The notes: generated by a model not told the origin, from the sequence alone. Shown: positions 26,176 to 38,348, counted from the stretch's first letter. The stretch: 64,000 bases of DNA from Himantopus leucocephalus (GCA_003993805.1 RSEF01000005.1:15585202-15649201); one strand, 5' to 3'. Numbers and translations are program-made.

Positions 26176-26775
26176 TGTGCTGGGTTGACCCTGGCTGGAC
26201 GCCACGTGCCCACCAAAGCCACTCTGTCACTCCCCCTCCTCAACTGCACAGGGGAAAGAAAATCTAATGCAAGGCTCATGAGGCGAGATAAGGACAGGGA
26301 GATCACTCGCCAATTATTGTCACGGGCAAAACAGGCTCAACTTGGGGAAAGTAGTTTAATTTATTACCAATCAAATCAAAGTAGGGTAATGAGAAATAAA
26401 ACCAAANNNNNNNNNNNNNNNNNNNNNNNNNNNNNNNNNNNNNNNNNNNNNNNNNNNNNNNNNNNNNNNNNNNNNNNNNNNNNNNNNNNNNNNNNNNNNN
26501 NNNNNNCCCCCTCCTTCTTCACTGACCTTGGTGTCTGCAGAGTTGTTTTCTCTTGCATATTCTCACTCCTCTCTCTGGCTCAGTTGCCCAGGTTTTGTTC
26601 TCCCTTCTTAAATACATTATCATAGAGTCACTGATGGGCTCAGCCTTCGCCAGTGGCAGGTCTGTTGTGGAGCTGCCTGGCATTGGCTCTATTGGACATA
26701 GGGGAAGCTTCTAGCAGCTCCCTATAGGCCCCCCCACACCTCACAGCCAAAACCTTGACATACAAACCCAATACA
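26176..26775. mobile_element. Solo LTR of an avian endogenous retrovirus (ERVL-like), with internal assembly gap
   Basis: The element begins TGTGCTGGGTTGACCCTGGC and ends CAAACCCAATACA, giving the TG...CA termini of a retroviral LTR, and is bounded by perfect 5-bp duplications of GTGCT. I recognise both halves as one LTR family common in neoavian genomes. A 5-bp duplication is typical of ERVL/class III integrations, whereas ERVK usually gives 6 and ERV1 usually 4. No gag, pol or env sequence is present, so it is a solo LTR left by LTR-LTR recombination. The middle is replaced by 100 Ns; in related copies, from memory, this part is GC-rich and internally repetitive, so the true element is probably longer than the 600 positions shown. 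Transcriptional orientation was not determined. Confidence 0.88.
26407..26506. other. Assembly gap (100 N) inside the LTR
   Basis: Exactly 100 Ns, a usual placeholder for unknown length. Both flanks belong to the same LTR, so the gap falls within the element's internal region. Open frames crossing the Ns are artefacts. Confidence 0.97.
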
Positions 26776-26780
26776 GTGCT
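26776..26780. repeat. Right target-site duplication of the solo LTR
   Basis: GTGCT directly follows the terminal ACA of the LTR and matches the left copy at 26,171-26,175. The bases outside the pair (T on the left, C on the right) differ, so the duplication is exactly 5 bp. Confidence 0.85.
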
Positions 26781-29700
26781 CCAGAAGCAGATTCAGATGC
26801 CACCTGGAGACTCTCTGTGGTCCAAGAGTGAGGTCTTGCTTTGCTGCCTGAAAGACTCTGCCTCAGGAGATAGTTTTGGTTTCTGAACACAGTCCCTGTG
26901 CTTACTTACAACATGAGACATCAGTCTTGTATTGGCCAAATCTAGCAGTGGGGATGACAGAGCTGCAGCATCTCAGACATAGTTATTCTCCACAAAGTTA
27001 TGGGACAGTTCCTTTGACCAGGTGTAGGTGTTCACTTTAGGATGACTCTGCAAACATCTTTTTGTTGACTAGAATACCCATGACTATAACAGGAGTTTGG
27101 ATGCCTATCTCATTTGTGAAGACCTACACTGGGGACAGCTGAAGTGAGGCAGGATGAGTAGAGGATGCCTCATTGCGGGTCTCCCACTTCTGGATTGGAA
27201 TCGTAGAGGAAATGAATTCAAAACCAGCACTGAACTGCAGCCATGAGTTTTATACTTGGTAAGAACATCAGTAAGCAATGGTCAACCACCTGTGCAAATC
27301 CAGAATCAAACAGGTCTGTTTGCCTGAAGCAATCTCGACATTATTCCCATGACATTTTGCTGGCACTATTTGCTCACATCCTCTTGAAACTTTCCTGTCT
27401 TGTTAACACAGCCCTAGTGATTTTGGTGCCTGTTGCATTGTTGACTTAGGAGTTTTATCCATCACTTCATTTTGTGTAGCATTAGCACTAGCATTAGCAC
27501 TGGAATTACCATGAGTGCCACTGCTGAAGAACGTCCCAAGCCACCTGCCATAGTCCACTGCTCATGCTTGTAGAAGCAAACATCCCACCCTAGTGTATGT
27601 CCTCCAGCACAGGGATCTTCACTAAACAACCACCACCTGGTTGTGATCCCTTCTCCTGACCCCTTTCCTCCCTCTACACCCCTAGAACCAGCCACGGCAC
27701 AGTGGCTTTGCTCAGCGGCTTTGCAATTTCAGGCGAGAGTTAGCATTTAACTAGCCAGAATGGTGCAAGGAGCCCATATAATTACTGCTGGGATCGTGCT
27801 GTGTAGGCCCCGTGTAACGAACTCGCCTCAAATAACCCAGCTTGAATGTCAGAGCCCGTGCTGTATTGTGTTTCACATTCTGGCTGTGGGAGCGCTTCCC
27901 CAGCAGGAGTCAGGGTAACAAATCCCTTGCTCTCGCAGGAGGGCCCCATAAAATGAATGATTCTGGATCTCACGCTCCTGAGGAGGTCTCGGTTACTCCA
28001 GCAGTTGCCGCTTGTAGTGGGAGCGACTGTAGGGGACTGAGGGAGGGAAGGGTGGTTTGGCAGACTTGCCGTATCGTCGCCCCTGTGTTAGAGCAGGAAG
28101 GAGCAGGACCCTGCTCCCCCCTGCAATCTATACTTTTGCATAGATGTTAAATTTAAAAGAAACAAAAAACCAGAGAGTGGATAAACCCTGAGGCTGAGAT
28201 TGAATCGAATGCATCCGCTTGAAATCCTGCACAACTGCTGGTGATGGGACGCTCCCGATTCCTCCCAGCTCAGACTTCCCTGCGAGCACCGATATCAGTA
28301 TGTTTATGGGGTGGCAAAACCCAAGATAGTTCCCCCTGTGCTCCACGTGCACCCAGGCCAAACCCCTCTGCTCCCTCCTGGAGTAGCTGGTGGCATCCCC
28401 TCCACCAAGTCCCACAGCTCGGCAGCCAGTGCAGCCGCCTCTCCATCCGTGTCAGAAAGCTGAACTCCCCCACTTCTCCTTGGGAGAGGGAGGTTGTTCC
28501 CTGAACTATCTCCCGTCTCTTGTTATCTTGCTTTCCTTGTCAGCCAGTGAACTGTGAAGCGGCAGCCGGGAGAAAAATGAACTCTGACCTCATTTTTTCC
28601 CCCTACAATTAGCCAGAACTGTGCCTTTTATTTTTATTTTTTTTTTCCTCCCCACTTTTTAAATGATTAATAAGACAATTTGGTCCTTAGCTTCTGCAGT
28701 GAGGCGAGTATGCTGACAAAGCACTGCGATGCCTCTTCCAGGTCACCCGGCAGCAGGCCATGTCTTTATGAAAACATAAAAATTGGAGGGACTTATTTGA
28801 GGAATTTGGAGACTGAGACGCAGGAATTTTGCCCTTCAGACCCTGGCAACTGCATGTCTGCAGTGGTCTCTGAGCCACAGCGACTGCCATGGAAAGGAGT
28901 AGCTGCTTAACAGCAACCTGCAAGCTCTGAAAAACAGAATTTTTTTCTTCTCTTGTTATGTTTCTTTTAAATATGCAGCCGCTGCCCTTCGCCTGCTTTA
29001 TGTGGTGACGGCCTCAGGGTGTGCAGCAAGCTGGATCCGGTGGCAAAACACAGATCTGTAAACACCCGTGGTGGCAATGCACAGGAGGATCCTCACTCCT
29101 GCTCACCCTGCACCTGAGCATCACTCTTCCACATGTGTTCATCCCTCTCCTGAGTTTCCTAAGCTCCTGCTGTAGTGAGGAGAAAGGAATTAAGGCCAGG
29201 TGGATTCTCTTCTCTTAGGTTGTCCCTCCCGTGTCTGTGCCTGTGCCTGCTTCATGCCACTTGGAGACAGAAGCCCCTCTGCGCTCCCAGGCTTTGCCAG
29301 GGTAGGAAGGACTCACACCACAGGGATGCTCCTGCAGTGGCCAGCCAGAGGTGGACAGGCAGGGAAAGGACTGGGGCAGCCATAAATGGACAAAACACCA
29401 GAGAACAGTCCTGGTGGGAACAATCCTGCATCGGCCTCTAGTTGATTGCTTAACGGCTTGCTCAGCTATCTCCCCTAACGGCAGGCAGTGCCTGCCCTCC
29501 TGTCCCGTCAATTAGAAAGCATCGCTTCAGGAGCTGCTTTTCACACTGCTCCCAGCAGACCCCTCCGTATCGCTGGGCCTTGGGAAAGCCAACGCCAGGC
29601 CAATGCATCCAATACACTTAAGACATTTTAAAAGCAGATGAGTGCACAAGTGGCGTTTGCCAAACTGCAGGCTGCTGCTGGAAGGGTAACGAGATTTTGG

Positions 29701-30500
29701 CCTTTTTGAAAACATCCTCAGCACGTTAGAGAAACGATCTGTTATTGTGGAGCGGCCTGTAGTGTAAATGATGCGATTCTTCCCATACTGTGATGTCCTT
29801 GTGTGCTGGCCATGGGTCATGGGGCGGGAGGAAGAGGGCATAGTCTTGGCTAAGGGACAGCGGTGGCACTGCTGGGGGGAGTCGCTGAGCAGAGGAGAAG
29901 CCAGCAGGCGAGCATGGATTCTCCTCCAGAGCCATGAACACAATGGCAAACCTTTTATTACGCCTCTTGATACCATCCATATGGCTAAATGGATTTCAAG
30001 GCTGCAGCACTTGCCTAAAAGAGGTATATTCTGGGATCAAGCCTTTTGTGGTTTCACCCGAAGACAATCCACCCTGTAGGATTTTGGTGGCCTTGGTTTC
30101 ATTTGTTCCGTCCCCGACCTCTAAGTGACAGGGGTGGCATTAATCCCCACAGTCTCTCTCAGCCTTTCTACCCTTCGCGTTGACCAGATCCAAGGTGGAG
30201 CGTTTCCCTGCACTTTCCAGGAGGCCTCCCCGGCTCTTTCAATCTTTCTCAGAAGAGCTGTTATCTGTCCAGATGTTCACGAGGGGGAGGACTCCAAGGG
30301 GAGCCTTCTTCATTACCTCCAACAAACTCTCCCTTTTCTCCAGCAGATGCTTCCCACTCCTCCCACTGTGCAGCTGGGGCAGGGAGAAGGAGATGTCAAA
30401 ATTCATGGGGCTGGTAGATACAGCCTTCGGCGTGGCCATGGAAAAGGAAAGAAACAGCAGTTGCTGCCCCTGGACAAGTGCTCTGAAGTGCCAGAGATGT
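26781..30500. other. Non-coding DNA, no gene recognised
   Basis: No transposon or exon is identified. A 12-bp tandem duplication lies at 27,478-27,501. A low-CpG A+T-rich segment with a T-rich tract is present at about 28,590-28,680. Open frames (up to 149 codons, minus strand, 29,527-29,976) have no recognisable domain and overlap others. Confidence 0.5.
27478..27501. repeat. 12-bp tandem duplication (two copies)
   Basis: AGCATTAGCACT occurs twice head-to-tail with no mismatch (27,478-27,489 and 27,490-27,501). It is likely a local replication-slippage duplication. Confidence 0.9.
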
Positions 30501-30509
30501 CCCGCTAAT

Positions 30510-30600
30510 TCATGTATGCCACTTAATAATTAAAAACTCCCATACAATTGTTTAGCAAATGTGAATTTTCAGTCATCGTTATGAATTTTTTACTCTTGTA
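30510..30600. promoter_or_regulatory. Candidate regulatory block with homeodomain and SOX-like words
   Basis: CACTTAATAATTAAAAACTC and CATACAATTGTTTAGC (containing the palindromic ACAATTGT) occur within about 60 bp. The pattern resembles A+T-rich vertebrate enhancers. It is inferred from motifs alone. Confidence 0.2.
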
Positions 30601-30670
30601 CCTCCCAGGAGCAAGTCCAATCGGGCTCCCGTCATGCTATGCAATCTGCAAGCAGCCAGGGAGGCTGAAT

Positions 30671-30844
30671 TCCTTTCTCTAGGAGTTGACAGTCCAAATA
30701 AACAAGGCAGACAAAGGAGAGGAGGGGAAACAGAAGCTCAGAGGAGGTGAAGTGAGTTGTCCAAGGTCACACAGCAGGTCAGTGCCAAAGCTGGGAGCAG
30801 AACCCATGCTGCCAGCTCCTGCTCTCATGCCCTATCTCCCCAGG
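30671..30844 (-). mobile_element. MIR-family SINE, minus orientation (best-preserved old repeat here)
   Basis: The order AGGAGTTGACAGTCCAAATA, AACAAGGCAGACAAAGG, GAGGGGAAACAGAAGCTCAG, GTTGTCCAAGGTCACACAGC, GGTCAGTGCCAAAGCTGGGA, CAGAACCC and a terminal CCCTATCTCCCCAGG follows the reverse complement of the amniote MIR consensus as I remember it. It is inactive and has no clear target-site duplication. An 86-codon open frame crossing it is fortuitous. Confidence 0.85.
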
Positions 30845-31726
30845 GAAGACTGGACCAAAATAATTTATGAGACAAAGAATTTCTATCACATTCCTCCTGG
30901 CACCATGAAGTTCTTTAGCTTGTGCAAATACAGCGCAGCCAGATAAAGAGGCAACTGGGCACTAGTTATATTTTGGTTTGCTAGGTCTTTTTTTCTTCAT
31001 GTTAGTGATATTAGAAAAATTCTTTACTAGCTTGAACCCATCATCTGGACAGAAGTATCAGAGTTAAGGGTCACTTCGGGTCACTGATCTGGAGATCTGG
31101 ATGGTGGGTTTGAGGCTGGATGGTATCTGCTGGAAGAAAGGTGCTGGCCTGCAGCCCCTAAGCCACATGGCTTGGAGATAAGATCCCCTCCTGCTGCACA
31201 CTGGCACCAAGACTACAGTGGAGGTGCCAACAAGGAGGAGAGAGCGGGGAGAAAGAACAGTGAGTTGAGATGAAGTATGGAACCAGCCCTGCGCCATAAT
31301 AATTTCCCTCTGGAGGGAGATGAAGAAACTGATGAGGCCCCAACAAGGCATCTGTGAGTGAAACCAGGCAACAGACCATCTTGATCTGGTTTCAGAGCAT
31401 GGTGGAGGTGGTGTGGCTGCTGCTCACGGGGAGATGATAATCTCAGGACTCACCCTGTCTCCCCTGAGAAATAGGAAAAGCCAGCAAGGAAGCAAAGCAG
31501 CATCCTCAGGGATTCACCTGTTCTTTGCCTGGGGCAGAGCTGTTGAATCTGGTGCTCTCCTGATCCCACTGGAGGCATCACTGCTTTCATGTTCCATAAT
31601 TCATCTTTCAGCTGTTTCTCAGGAAACAGAGGGTCCTGCTGTACTCAGAATCCATCCAGGTGCACATACCTCACCATAAAAATGGTATCAGCCAGCTGTC
31701 CTTTTATCCCTTTAGGTGACAGGGTG

Positions 31727-31727
31727 N
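31727..31727. other. Isolated ambiguous base (N)
   Basis: A single N in CAGGGTGNTTCTTC, 21 bases before a T23 homopolymer. It probably reflects unresolved sequence at a join near the homopolymer. Confidence 0.95.
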
Positions 31728-31747
31728 TTCTTCTTTGAAAAAAACTC

Positions 31748-31770
31748 TTTTTTTTTTTTTTTTTTTTTTT
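31748..31770. repeat. T23 homopolymer
   Basis: Twenty-three consecutive T residues. It could be the remnant of a reverse-oriented retroposed poly(A) tail, but no element body is recognised beside it. Confidence 0.95.
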
Positions 31771-32849
31771 ACTGTCTTTTACTACATTCTGGCTGCTTTG
31801 TTCTTATACTGTTGTGGTAGGGAGGCAGGCTGGAGGCTGGACTGGGACATCTGACATGCATGTGAGGGGCGCTCAAGTTCAAGACTCAAGCCCTTGTCTC
31901 CCCTGTCCTATGAGGCAATAATCTTCCTGAAACTAGACTGCCTTCCCTTCCTGGCAGCGTCATCCTTTAGGGAGAACACTTCTGAGAAGAGCTCACGTGA
32001 ACACATATTTGGGAAGCTGGAGAAGTGACTATTCATGTTTTTGCAGTTGATTAAATGATCTTTTGTTAACAGATATTAAACACAAGAACATCCACCTTCA
32101 TTTTCCTCTTCCCCCCAACTAATTTTCTTGCAGCACAAGGAGGGCTTGATCTCAATGGCAGGGCTAGGCAGGTGGAAGCTGCTCAAGCCATCCTGGCTGG
32201 CTGAAATGTTGCTGGTTGATGTTGTTAATTATCTGCAAAAGGTTCATTATCCCCTGCATAGTTTTGTTGCTCAGCTTCTTGACTGCTCTAAGGACATGTG
32301 CCACCCATGCCCTGGGTGGCCCTGATGCCCCCAGATCTCCCTCAGACCATCCGAGGCTCAGGCGATCCTCAGGGCAAGACAAGAACCACAGCAGCATCTG
32401 GAGGAGCATATGGTAGTAAATTAGGGCTGCAATAGGAAAGACAGCCCAAGAGACCCCATTTATGACATATGAGATTTCTTTGCATAGAAGAGCACTCGTA
32501 TTGGCCCATCTTCCCAGCATACTGTCTGGTGAACCAGACTGACTGCCTGATAAAAGACTAAGAAGGAGAAAAAAAGAAAAAGAAAGCATAAAGCTAATTA
32601 AGTAGCATGGCAATTTATCAATGGACTCCCAGAAAGTCTCAGTGTTGTCCCTAAGGTCAGGTTACCAAGTGCCGCCTATGACTGAGGGGCTGCCACAGTT
32701 ATTTAATATCGCCTCACCTCTGGTAAAGCTCATTGCAAAAGCTCTGCCTGCTGCCAAACGCAGGCAGTGAAAACAGGCAGGATCTGCTCATTCCATCCTA
32801 CATCAGGCTTTGAAATGGTGACGTTGGTGTGGACAAGCAATGAAAAACA

Positions 32850-32915
32850 CTGGGCCCAAATCCTCTGCTGGTGTAACTTTGATGTTGGTGCCACCAAACT
32901 CAGCAGAGAGATTTT
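32850..32915. repeat. Possible relic of ancient palindromic amniote repeat
   Basis: CTGGGCCCAAATCCTCTGCT followed by GGTGTAACTT resembles one arm of the GGGCCA...GGTGTAA type of palindromic repeat known to me from reptile genomes. Only this arm is convincing. Confidence 0.3.
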
Positions 32916-33654
32916 TGACTGATCACCTGCAAAGGAGAGCACTTGAAGTTGCTGACCTGGATGTCCACTTGAACCTTGCCCATATGTTTTTTTGGACTGG
33001 AAACAGAGGTAACCAGAATCAGAAAGTCTGGTTTCAGCAGAGTCAGAAATTACTGCAAGACAACATTCCTCAGGGTATTTCGGTGCTTCTACCTCCAGTC
33101 AAATCCCAAAGAGGGCAGAGGAATGTGAACGTTGAAAGAAACGTTTACTGAAGTTTTCAAACATGACAGAAGGGTCAAGTGTAGTTTGGGTCAAGTCTCA
33201 GGTGAAGTCCAGGTCCAGGTTTTCATCTACCAGAGGGGATTCACACATACCTGGTTCAAACATAATGTCATGGCCGTTGGACAGGAGGGACAGTGAGGCA
33301 GTGGACTCAGTTCAGTCCTCATTGACCATCTGACTGCAACAGGAAAAATATGTGGTTTAGCAAATCTGTCACTCTCAGCAGTTTCGGTTCAGTAAAGGGC
33401 TGAGTTGTCAGCGGCTGAGCAGGGGCATGTGTTACCTGCCTGCAGCACCATAGCCGGTAAAGCCCTCATGACTCCAGCCATGCCGTGCATGGGCACCCAT
33501 GCGGCACAGAGCCCCACGAGGGCATGAGACTGGCACGGCTTCATCCCCCCCGTGCAAGAAGAATGGCAGGTGCCCCAGGCCAAAGGGCTACTGTGAGATT
33601 CGGGGTGCACTAGAAGGACTTCATGGTGGCCCACCTACCAGGCTGACAAATCCT

Positions 33655-33720
33655 CGACTCAGTCCTCTGTGCTGCTACCGGTTTTTTGTGTGACTTTGGG
33701 CAAGTCAGTCAGACCTCATT
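33655..33720 (+). mobile_element. MIR-family SINE core relic, plus orientation
   Basis: GCTGCTACCGGTTTTTTGTG followed by TGACTTTGGGCAAGTCAGTC and AGACCTCA corresponds to the MIR core (CTTACTAGCTGTGTGACC then TTGGGCAAGTCACTTAACCT). The 5' and 3' parts are decayed, although CTGAGGCTCTGAG downstream may be a second trace. Confidence 0.6.
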
Positions 33721-35024
33721 TTTTAAGAAGTCCTCAGGAGACCATGGAGATAAATAAGCAGAAAACTGAGGCTCTGAGATACCGTGGAGGTGAGGGAAGG
33801 ATGCCATGTAAGTACAAAGGATGGGAGTTATGCACAAATAACTGTTCACCCATTTCAAGACAAGGCTAAGGGCCCTGCTCATTCATGCACTTCTGAATTC
33901 ACATAAATATCCCTTAACAGGAAAACAAATGCCACTTACAGGTAACCTGAGGTACTGTTTAAATGCGCGTCTTGAGGAATACAAGCAGGTCTTTGGGGTT
34001 GTTTTCCCTCCATTGTTCACTCTCCCTCCCACCGGAAAGAGTTGGAATTGGCCAGAAACAGCAAGCAATGACAGAGAGAGAGAGTTTAACCATTAATAAG
34101 GGTGAACAATGGTTAGGGAGGTAGTTAAGTCCTCTGGTTATACCTAACCAGCTGGCTTCTTGTCCCTGTGTCATTGAGTTTTGGGGTTTTTTTTTGGCAA
34201 GCTGTCCCTGGCTAAAGTCTTTTCAGGAGTTAATGAGCCAGAGGAGAGTCATCTTCCCCATGGGCATGTTTCAAGCCTGTGGTTCTTGCAGGTTTTCTTG
34301 GCTACCATGCACAGGAGCGCTGCAGCGATTGGGGTTGTGAATGCTGGCTCTCTGCTGAAGGGCTGCACAGCTTGGAGCAACCATGGCTCTCCTGTCAGGA
34401 GGGCATCAGGGAAGAGCTTGCCTTAGATCTAGGCCAAACCAACTGGTGTTTGGGTAAAGGCAATGCCTGACTCAACACAACATGAGCTTCAGGTGTCATC
34501 AGAAAGAGACATTTCAGGGCTGTACTGTAATGTACATCCAGCTGCCATGGCTGAACTCAGTTGAGGGCTGTTGGGGGCGTAGGCATGTTGCAACCTCTCC
34601 TCCCATCCTTTGCTTTTATCTGGATCAGTTCCTCCTGGGAAAAGGGCTCAGAGTCTTCAAGGCACAGGAATGGCTGATCCTTTGGCTGCCTGGCAAGAAG
34701 GACAGCCAGCAAAGCTGCTCACGGCTAAACCATCCCTTGGACTCCCCCCATTTCTCAAAGAAACCCGTTCAGAAACATCCCAGGATCCATACAGTAACAC
34801 TCATTGACACTAAAACCCATGTTTGTTGTTCAGCTGTCTCTTTAGGATCCTCAGCCTGTTAGTAAAAGAAGAATGAAAAAGGTGCTCTGATGTGCACCTG
34901 ATGGACTGTATCTGAGTTGATAGTTGCTATGCAGTAACAAGAGCAGAGAGAGCATCAGATTCATAGATCTAAAAAAAAAAAAAATGAAAAAAAAGCCACA
35001 ACACCTAACACTTGTCAAAAATCA

Positions 35025-35042
35025 GGGGTGGGGGTGGGAGGG
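35025..35042 (+). other. G-quadruplex motif with one-base loops
   Basis: GGGG-T-GGGGG-T-GGG-A-GGG gives four G tracts of at least three separated by single bases, the arrangement generally most favourable for a stable parallel quadruplex. An A-rich tract lies about 30 bp upstream. Function is unknown. Confidence 0.8.
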
Positions 35043-38000
35043 AGAAACTGGGCAGCTCTTTTCGGGTTGGTGCTAGAAATTAGCATTTTGGGGATGGGTC
35101 AGAGTTTGCGATCAGAGAAGTGACTTTAGCCAGTTTGGAGCTACTGCTTTTCTGCCTCTTGAGCAACATGCAAGCAGCTTTGAACACTGACAAAAACAAG
35201 TTTTCACTAAAGTCAGCACTCCCAAGCTTGTGCAAAGCTAAAAGAGGGAACTGCAGGCCAGTTTTTCCTTCTCTCACCAGCAAGGCCACCAGCTGAATCC
35301 TGACCTCAGCATGTTTTTGGTAGGTGACAGCTTAAAAGCAGGAAAGACAAGCACAGGAATATGAATGCACCGAGAACCACCTGAATCCTCCTCTCAGATG
35401 TGAACTGAAAGCCATAATCAACCATTTCAGAAATTCCAGCAAAGTTCAGAGCTCTGACACGGTCCATATAGTCTGAAAACTTTTAAATAAACATCCTGAC
35501 TTCTGAATTGCACAGAAGCCTGGAAGCAACCTCACTTCTTGCTCAGATACCACGTGAGACTTGCAGCATTGCCAGGTAGGGTAAAAAACCACCTTGGTTT
35601 AACCTATAAACAGTGTCCAAGCTGGTAAAGGCAGGAGTCATTAAAAGGAAATATACATCTGGGATGTAAAGCAGTTTTGCTGAGGTCCTTTTTATTGATT
35701 CTGATCTATCAAAATGGAATGCTGGGATGCTTCTGATGCTGGCCAAAACCAGTCACTATGAGAACTGCTTTCCAAATTTTTGAAAACCTTGTTCCCAGCT
35801 TTTGTGTGAGCCACAGATCTGCTCCTACTCTTGTTGGTGTTGCTGGACATGGTTGTGTCCTAATGAAGGGATGGGAACTTGGGAAGTTGTGCTTAAAATG
35901 CAAAGGGCCCAATAGGAATAATTCCAAATTGGGCTCAGAAAGAAGAAGAGTGAGCAAGCCGTGCTACATCGATGGACTGGTGGTCTTCCTTTCTCAGAGC
36001 ATCATATAAGGCACTTAAGATCCCTGCAAAACCTAAGAAAGTAACACTCAGAGGATTTTTTAATACAGGAAAGTGTCTCAGTCTCTTCCCCTCACCACCC
36101 CAAAATACGACTGTATTTTAAAAACATTAGCACGGAGACAATCTTCATGCCTTGTGTAAAATCTAGCATTTCCCAAGTGGCATCTGAAAATATGCCCTAT
36201 TTTTGTCACACAGGTCTCAGCCTGCTTAGCAGCTGGATATGAAGACGGGAAGAGCTGTAGCTCTGATCCAGTACGTGCGTGTATTGCTACAAAGCACAAC
36301 ACGAGGGCAAAGAGCCTCGCTGCTTGGTGAATAATCAATAGACTAAGTGGGAAACTCTGTTTCCTAATCCTGTGAAAATTTCCAGAATATCAAAAATGTT
36401 TTTTTCTCTTTCCAGAGAGAAGCCAGAACTCGGAAAACTTTATCAAAGCCTGAGTTACAATTAATATGTCCAGAGAAGATCAGTGGCAACCAAATATTTC
36501 AGTGTTGACCTTTCCCAACTTTTTTACTCCACATTTACTGTATTTGTAATACTGTTACTGAACCTACAATATTTTCAGTGCAGGATTCCCCAGAGCTGAA
36601 ACCACTGACGAGAGACTATTTGCATTTGCTGGTATCAAAACTCAACTTTTTTTTCCACAGATAGTTTTGCTTTGGAGTAAGTGGCATTTTCAGGTGAAAG
36701 AACTGAAACTCTTTCAAAAGGAAAACTCCTGATCGCATTGAAGAACAAGATCAAACAAGGGCCCCGTAGCTTGCACACTGCAAAGGTTTGTTTCAACATA
36801 CTCCCCTGGGCAGGAATAGCTCAGACCAGCTGTAGAGGAGCTGCTTACTGTGCCTTATTGTCATCCCTGTGACTTACTCAGGACACCTGTGAAGGGACCT
36901 CAGGGAACTGGGACCCATTTTTTGGCCAGAGCAGACAGGTTTTGTGTTGCAGAGGGGGAAGCACATGCGAAACAAAAGGCATACGCCAGCTCCTTCGCAT
37001 GTGACTCCATGTGCACCTGGCAGGGCTGTGGCCACTGCTTTGGGATGCACAAGATCTGCCCCTCCAGCGTCTGCTGGCTGCCTGGAAAGTTGCCATGGGG
37101 GGCTCCATCTCCTATGCCCGCGCACCCAGGGAGACTTTCATTTGCCCCCTCTCCCTCCACTAGTCCCACTTTGGGCCAGGGAGAAGGAGCTGGGGAATGT
37201 GCTGAAATACCTCTTTCCCCAAACCGCAACGTTTGCTGCTGCTGTTTGGTCCTATCTGATAAAATAAAACACAAACAGCGAAACCTGCTCCGCTCGCTTC
37301 CTCCCTCTGACGGAGGAATGAGCTCAGCACGTCCTGCCGTCTCAGCCAAATCCCGCAGGGGTAATTTAATCGCATTCCTGCTCCGTCTGCCTCAGTTACC
37401 CCACTTGGACGTGTTATGTCTCCGTGCTTCCTGTTGTGGCATCCTCGGCATTCCCCACCGCACTCCCAGCCGCATTGCTCCTCTGCATACGTCACTGCCC
37501 AGGACTCTTCTCCAGCACACATGTAAGTTGTCAGAGGCAGTAGGATACATTCCTGGGATAGATAGGTAAAAGCTCAGTTCAGATCTAGTCATCCCAGGAC
37601 TTCTCAACCATGGCAGATTTGGGGGCGTGCACATGTTTGATTTCTGCCTTGGCACCATATTGAGAGAAAGGGGCCAGGGGGGAGTTTAGGTTTAGGATGG
37701 ATTTTATGGGATTGATGGGACCTACCAAGTGGGCGATTCCCTCCTCATGAAGTTTGCTGTCAGAAGTTTAGTGAGAGTTTTAGAGCACAAAACTCACGAG
37801 TGTTGAAAGCCACTGTAAAAACACCTCCTAATGAGCAAATTAACAGCAGATTCCCAGACCTCATCAGCCAGGGTTCTGCCTGCGACCCTAAATGATGGAA
37901 AAATCTATTTTAAGAATGTTCAGGGAACTTCTCAGGATGTGATTACTTTTTTTTTTTGGTGCACTGAATGGCACTGCTGCAAGTACAACCTCTGCTTGGT

Positions 38001-38348
38001 ACCCAATGTTTAGACACCCAAGGCACTGAAAGGCTGTGGGTAGGGGTCTCCCTGGGCAAGTGTAAGAGATGAGACTCCCTTTGGAAGCATCCACTTTCAG
38101 CCGATATCCGTGTCTTGCCTCATAGGTGGAAGTATATTAAACAGAAAAGGCTTCATTTTCAAGGTCCAACAGATCTGTATTCCTGTCCATTTAAATATGT
38201 GGGTGAATGAGGGACCGATGAATGAGTGATTGAGGTAAGAGGTGGGAGATGGTGAAAATAAGGGCATGGGACAGAATACAAAGAATACCATCAATCAATT
38301 ATGGTATTCTTTGCCTGTCTTGCTGAAAACGTCACATAGGCAAAATAC

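Larger units (their letters stand above)
30845..33650. other. Non-coding DNA, no gene recognised
   Basis: It contains an isolated N at 31,727 and a T23 run at 31,748-31,770. A 149-codon minus-strand frame (32,164-32,613) has a hydrophobic start and a second hydrophobic patch, but no family I recognise, and ends in A-rich low-complexity DNA. I do not call it a gene. A weak palindromic-repeat relic may lie at about 32,850. Confidence 0.5.

Noticed and set aside
26137..26625. 162-codon frame spanning the first N gap
   Set aside because: The reading frame is an artefact of 100 Ns read as unknown residues inside a solo LTR.
32164..32613. 149-codon minus-strand frame with hydrophobic segments, possibly a membrane protein or retroelement piece
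   Set aside because: The hydrophobic start is encoded by low-complexity DNA, and I cannot match it to reverse transcriptase, gag, env or any cellular family. Nearby sequence shows no element boundaries.
36850..37569. Longest open frame, 239 codons, plus strand
   Set aside because: It overlaps minus-strand frames of 149 and 120 codons, lies in GC-rich low-stop sequence, and its cysteine/proline-rich translation matches no domain I know. No promoter or splice context was found.
37666..37700. Telomere-like TTTAGGTTTAGG
   Set aside because: Only two units, and TTTAGG is not the vertebrate TTAGGG repeat. It is not an interstitial telomere.
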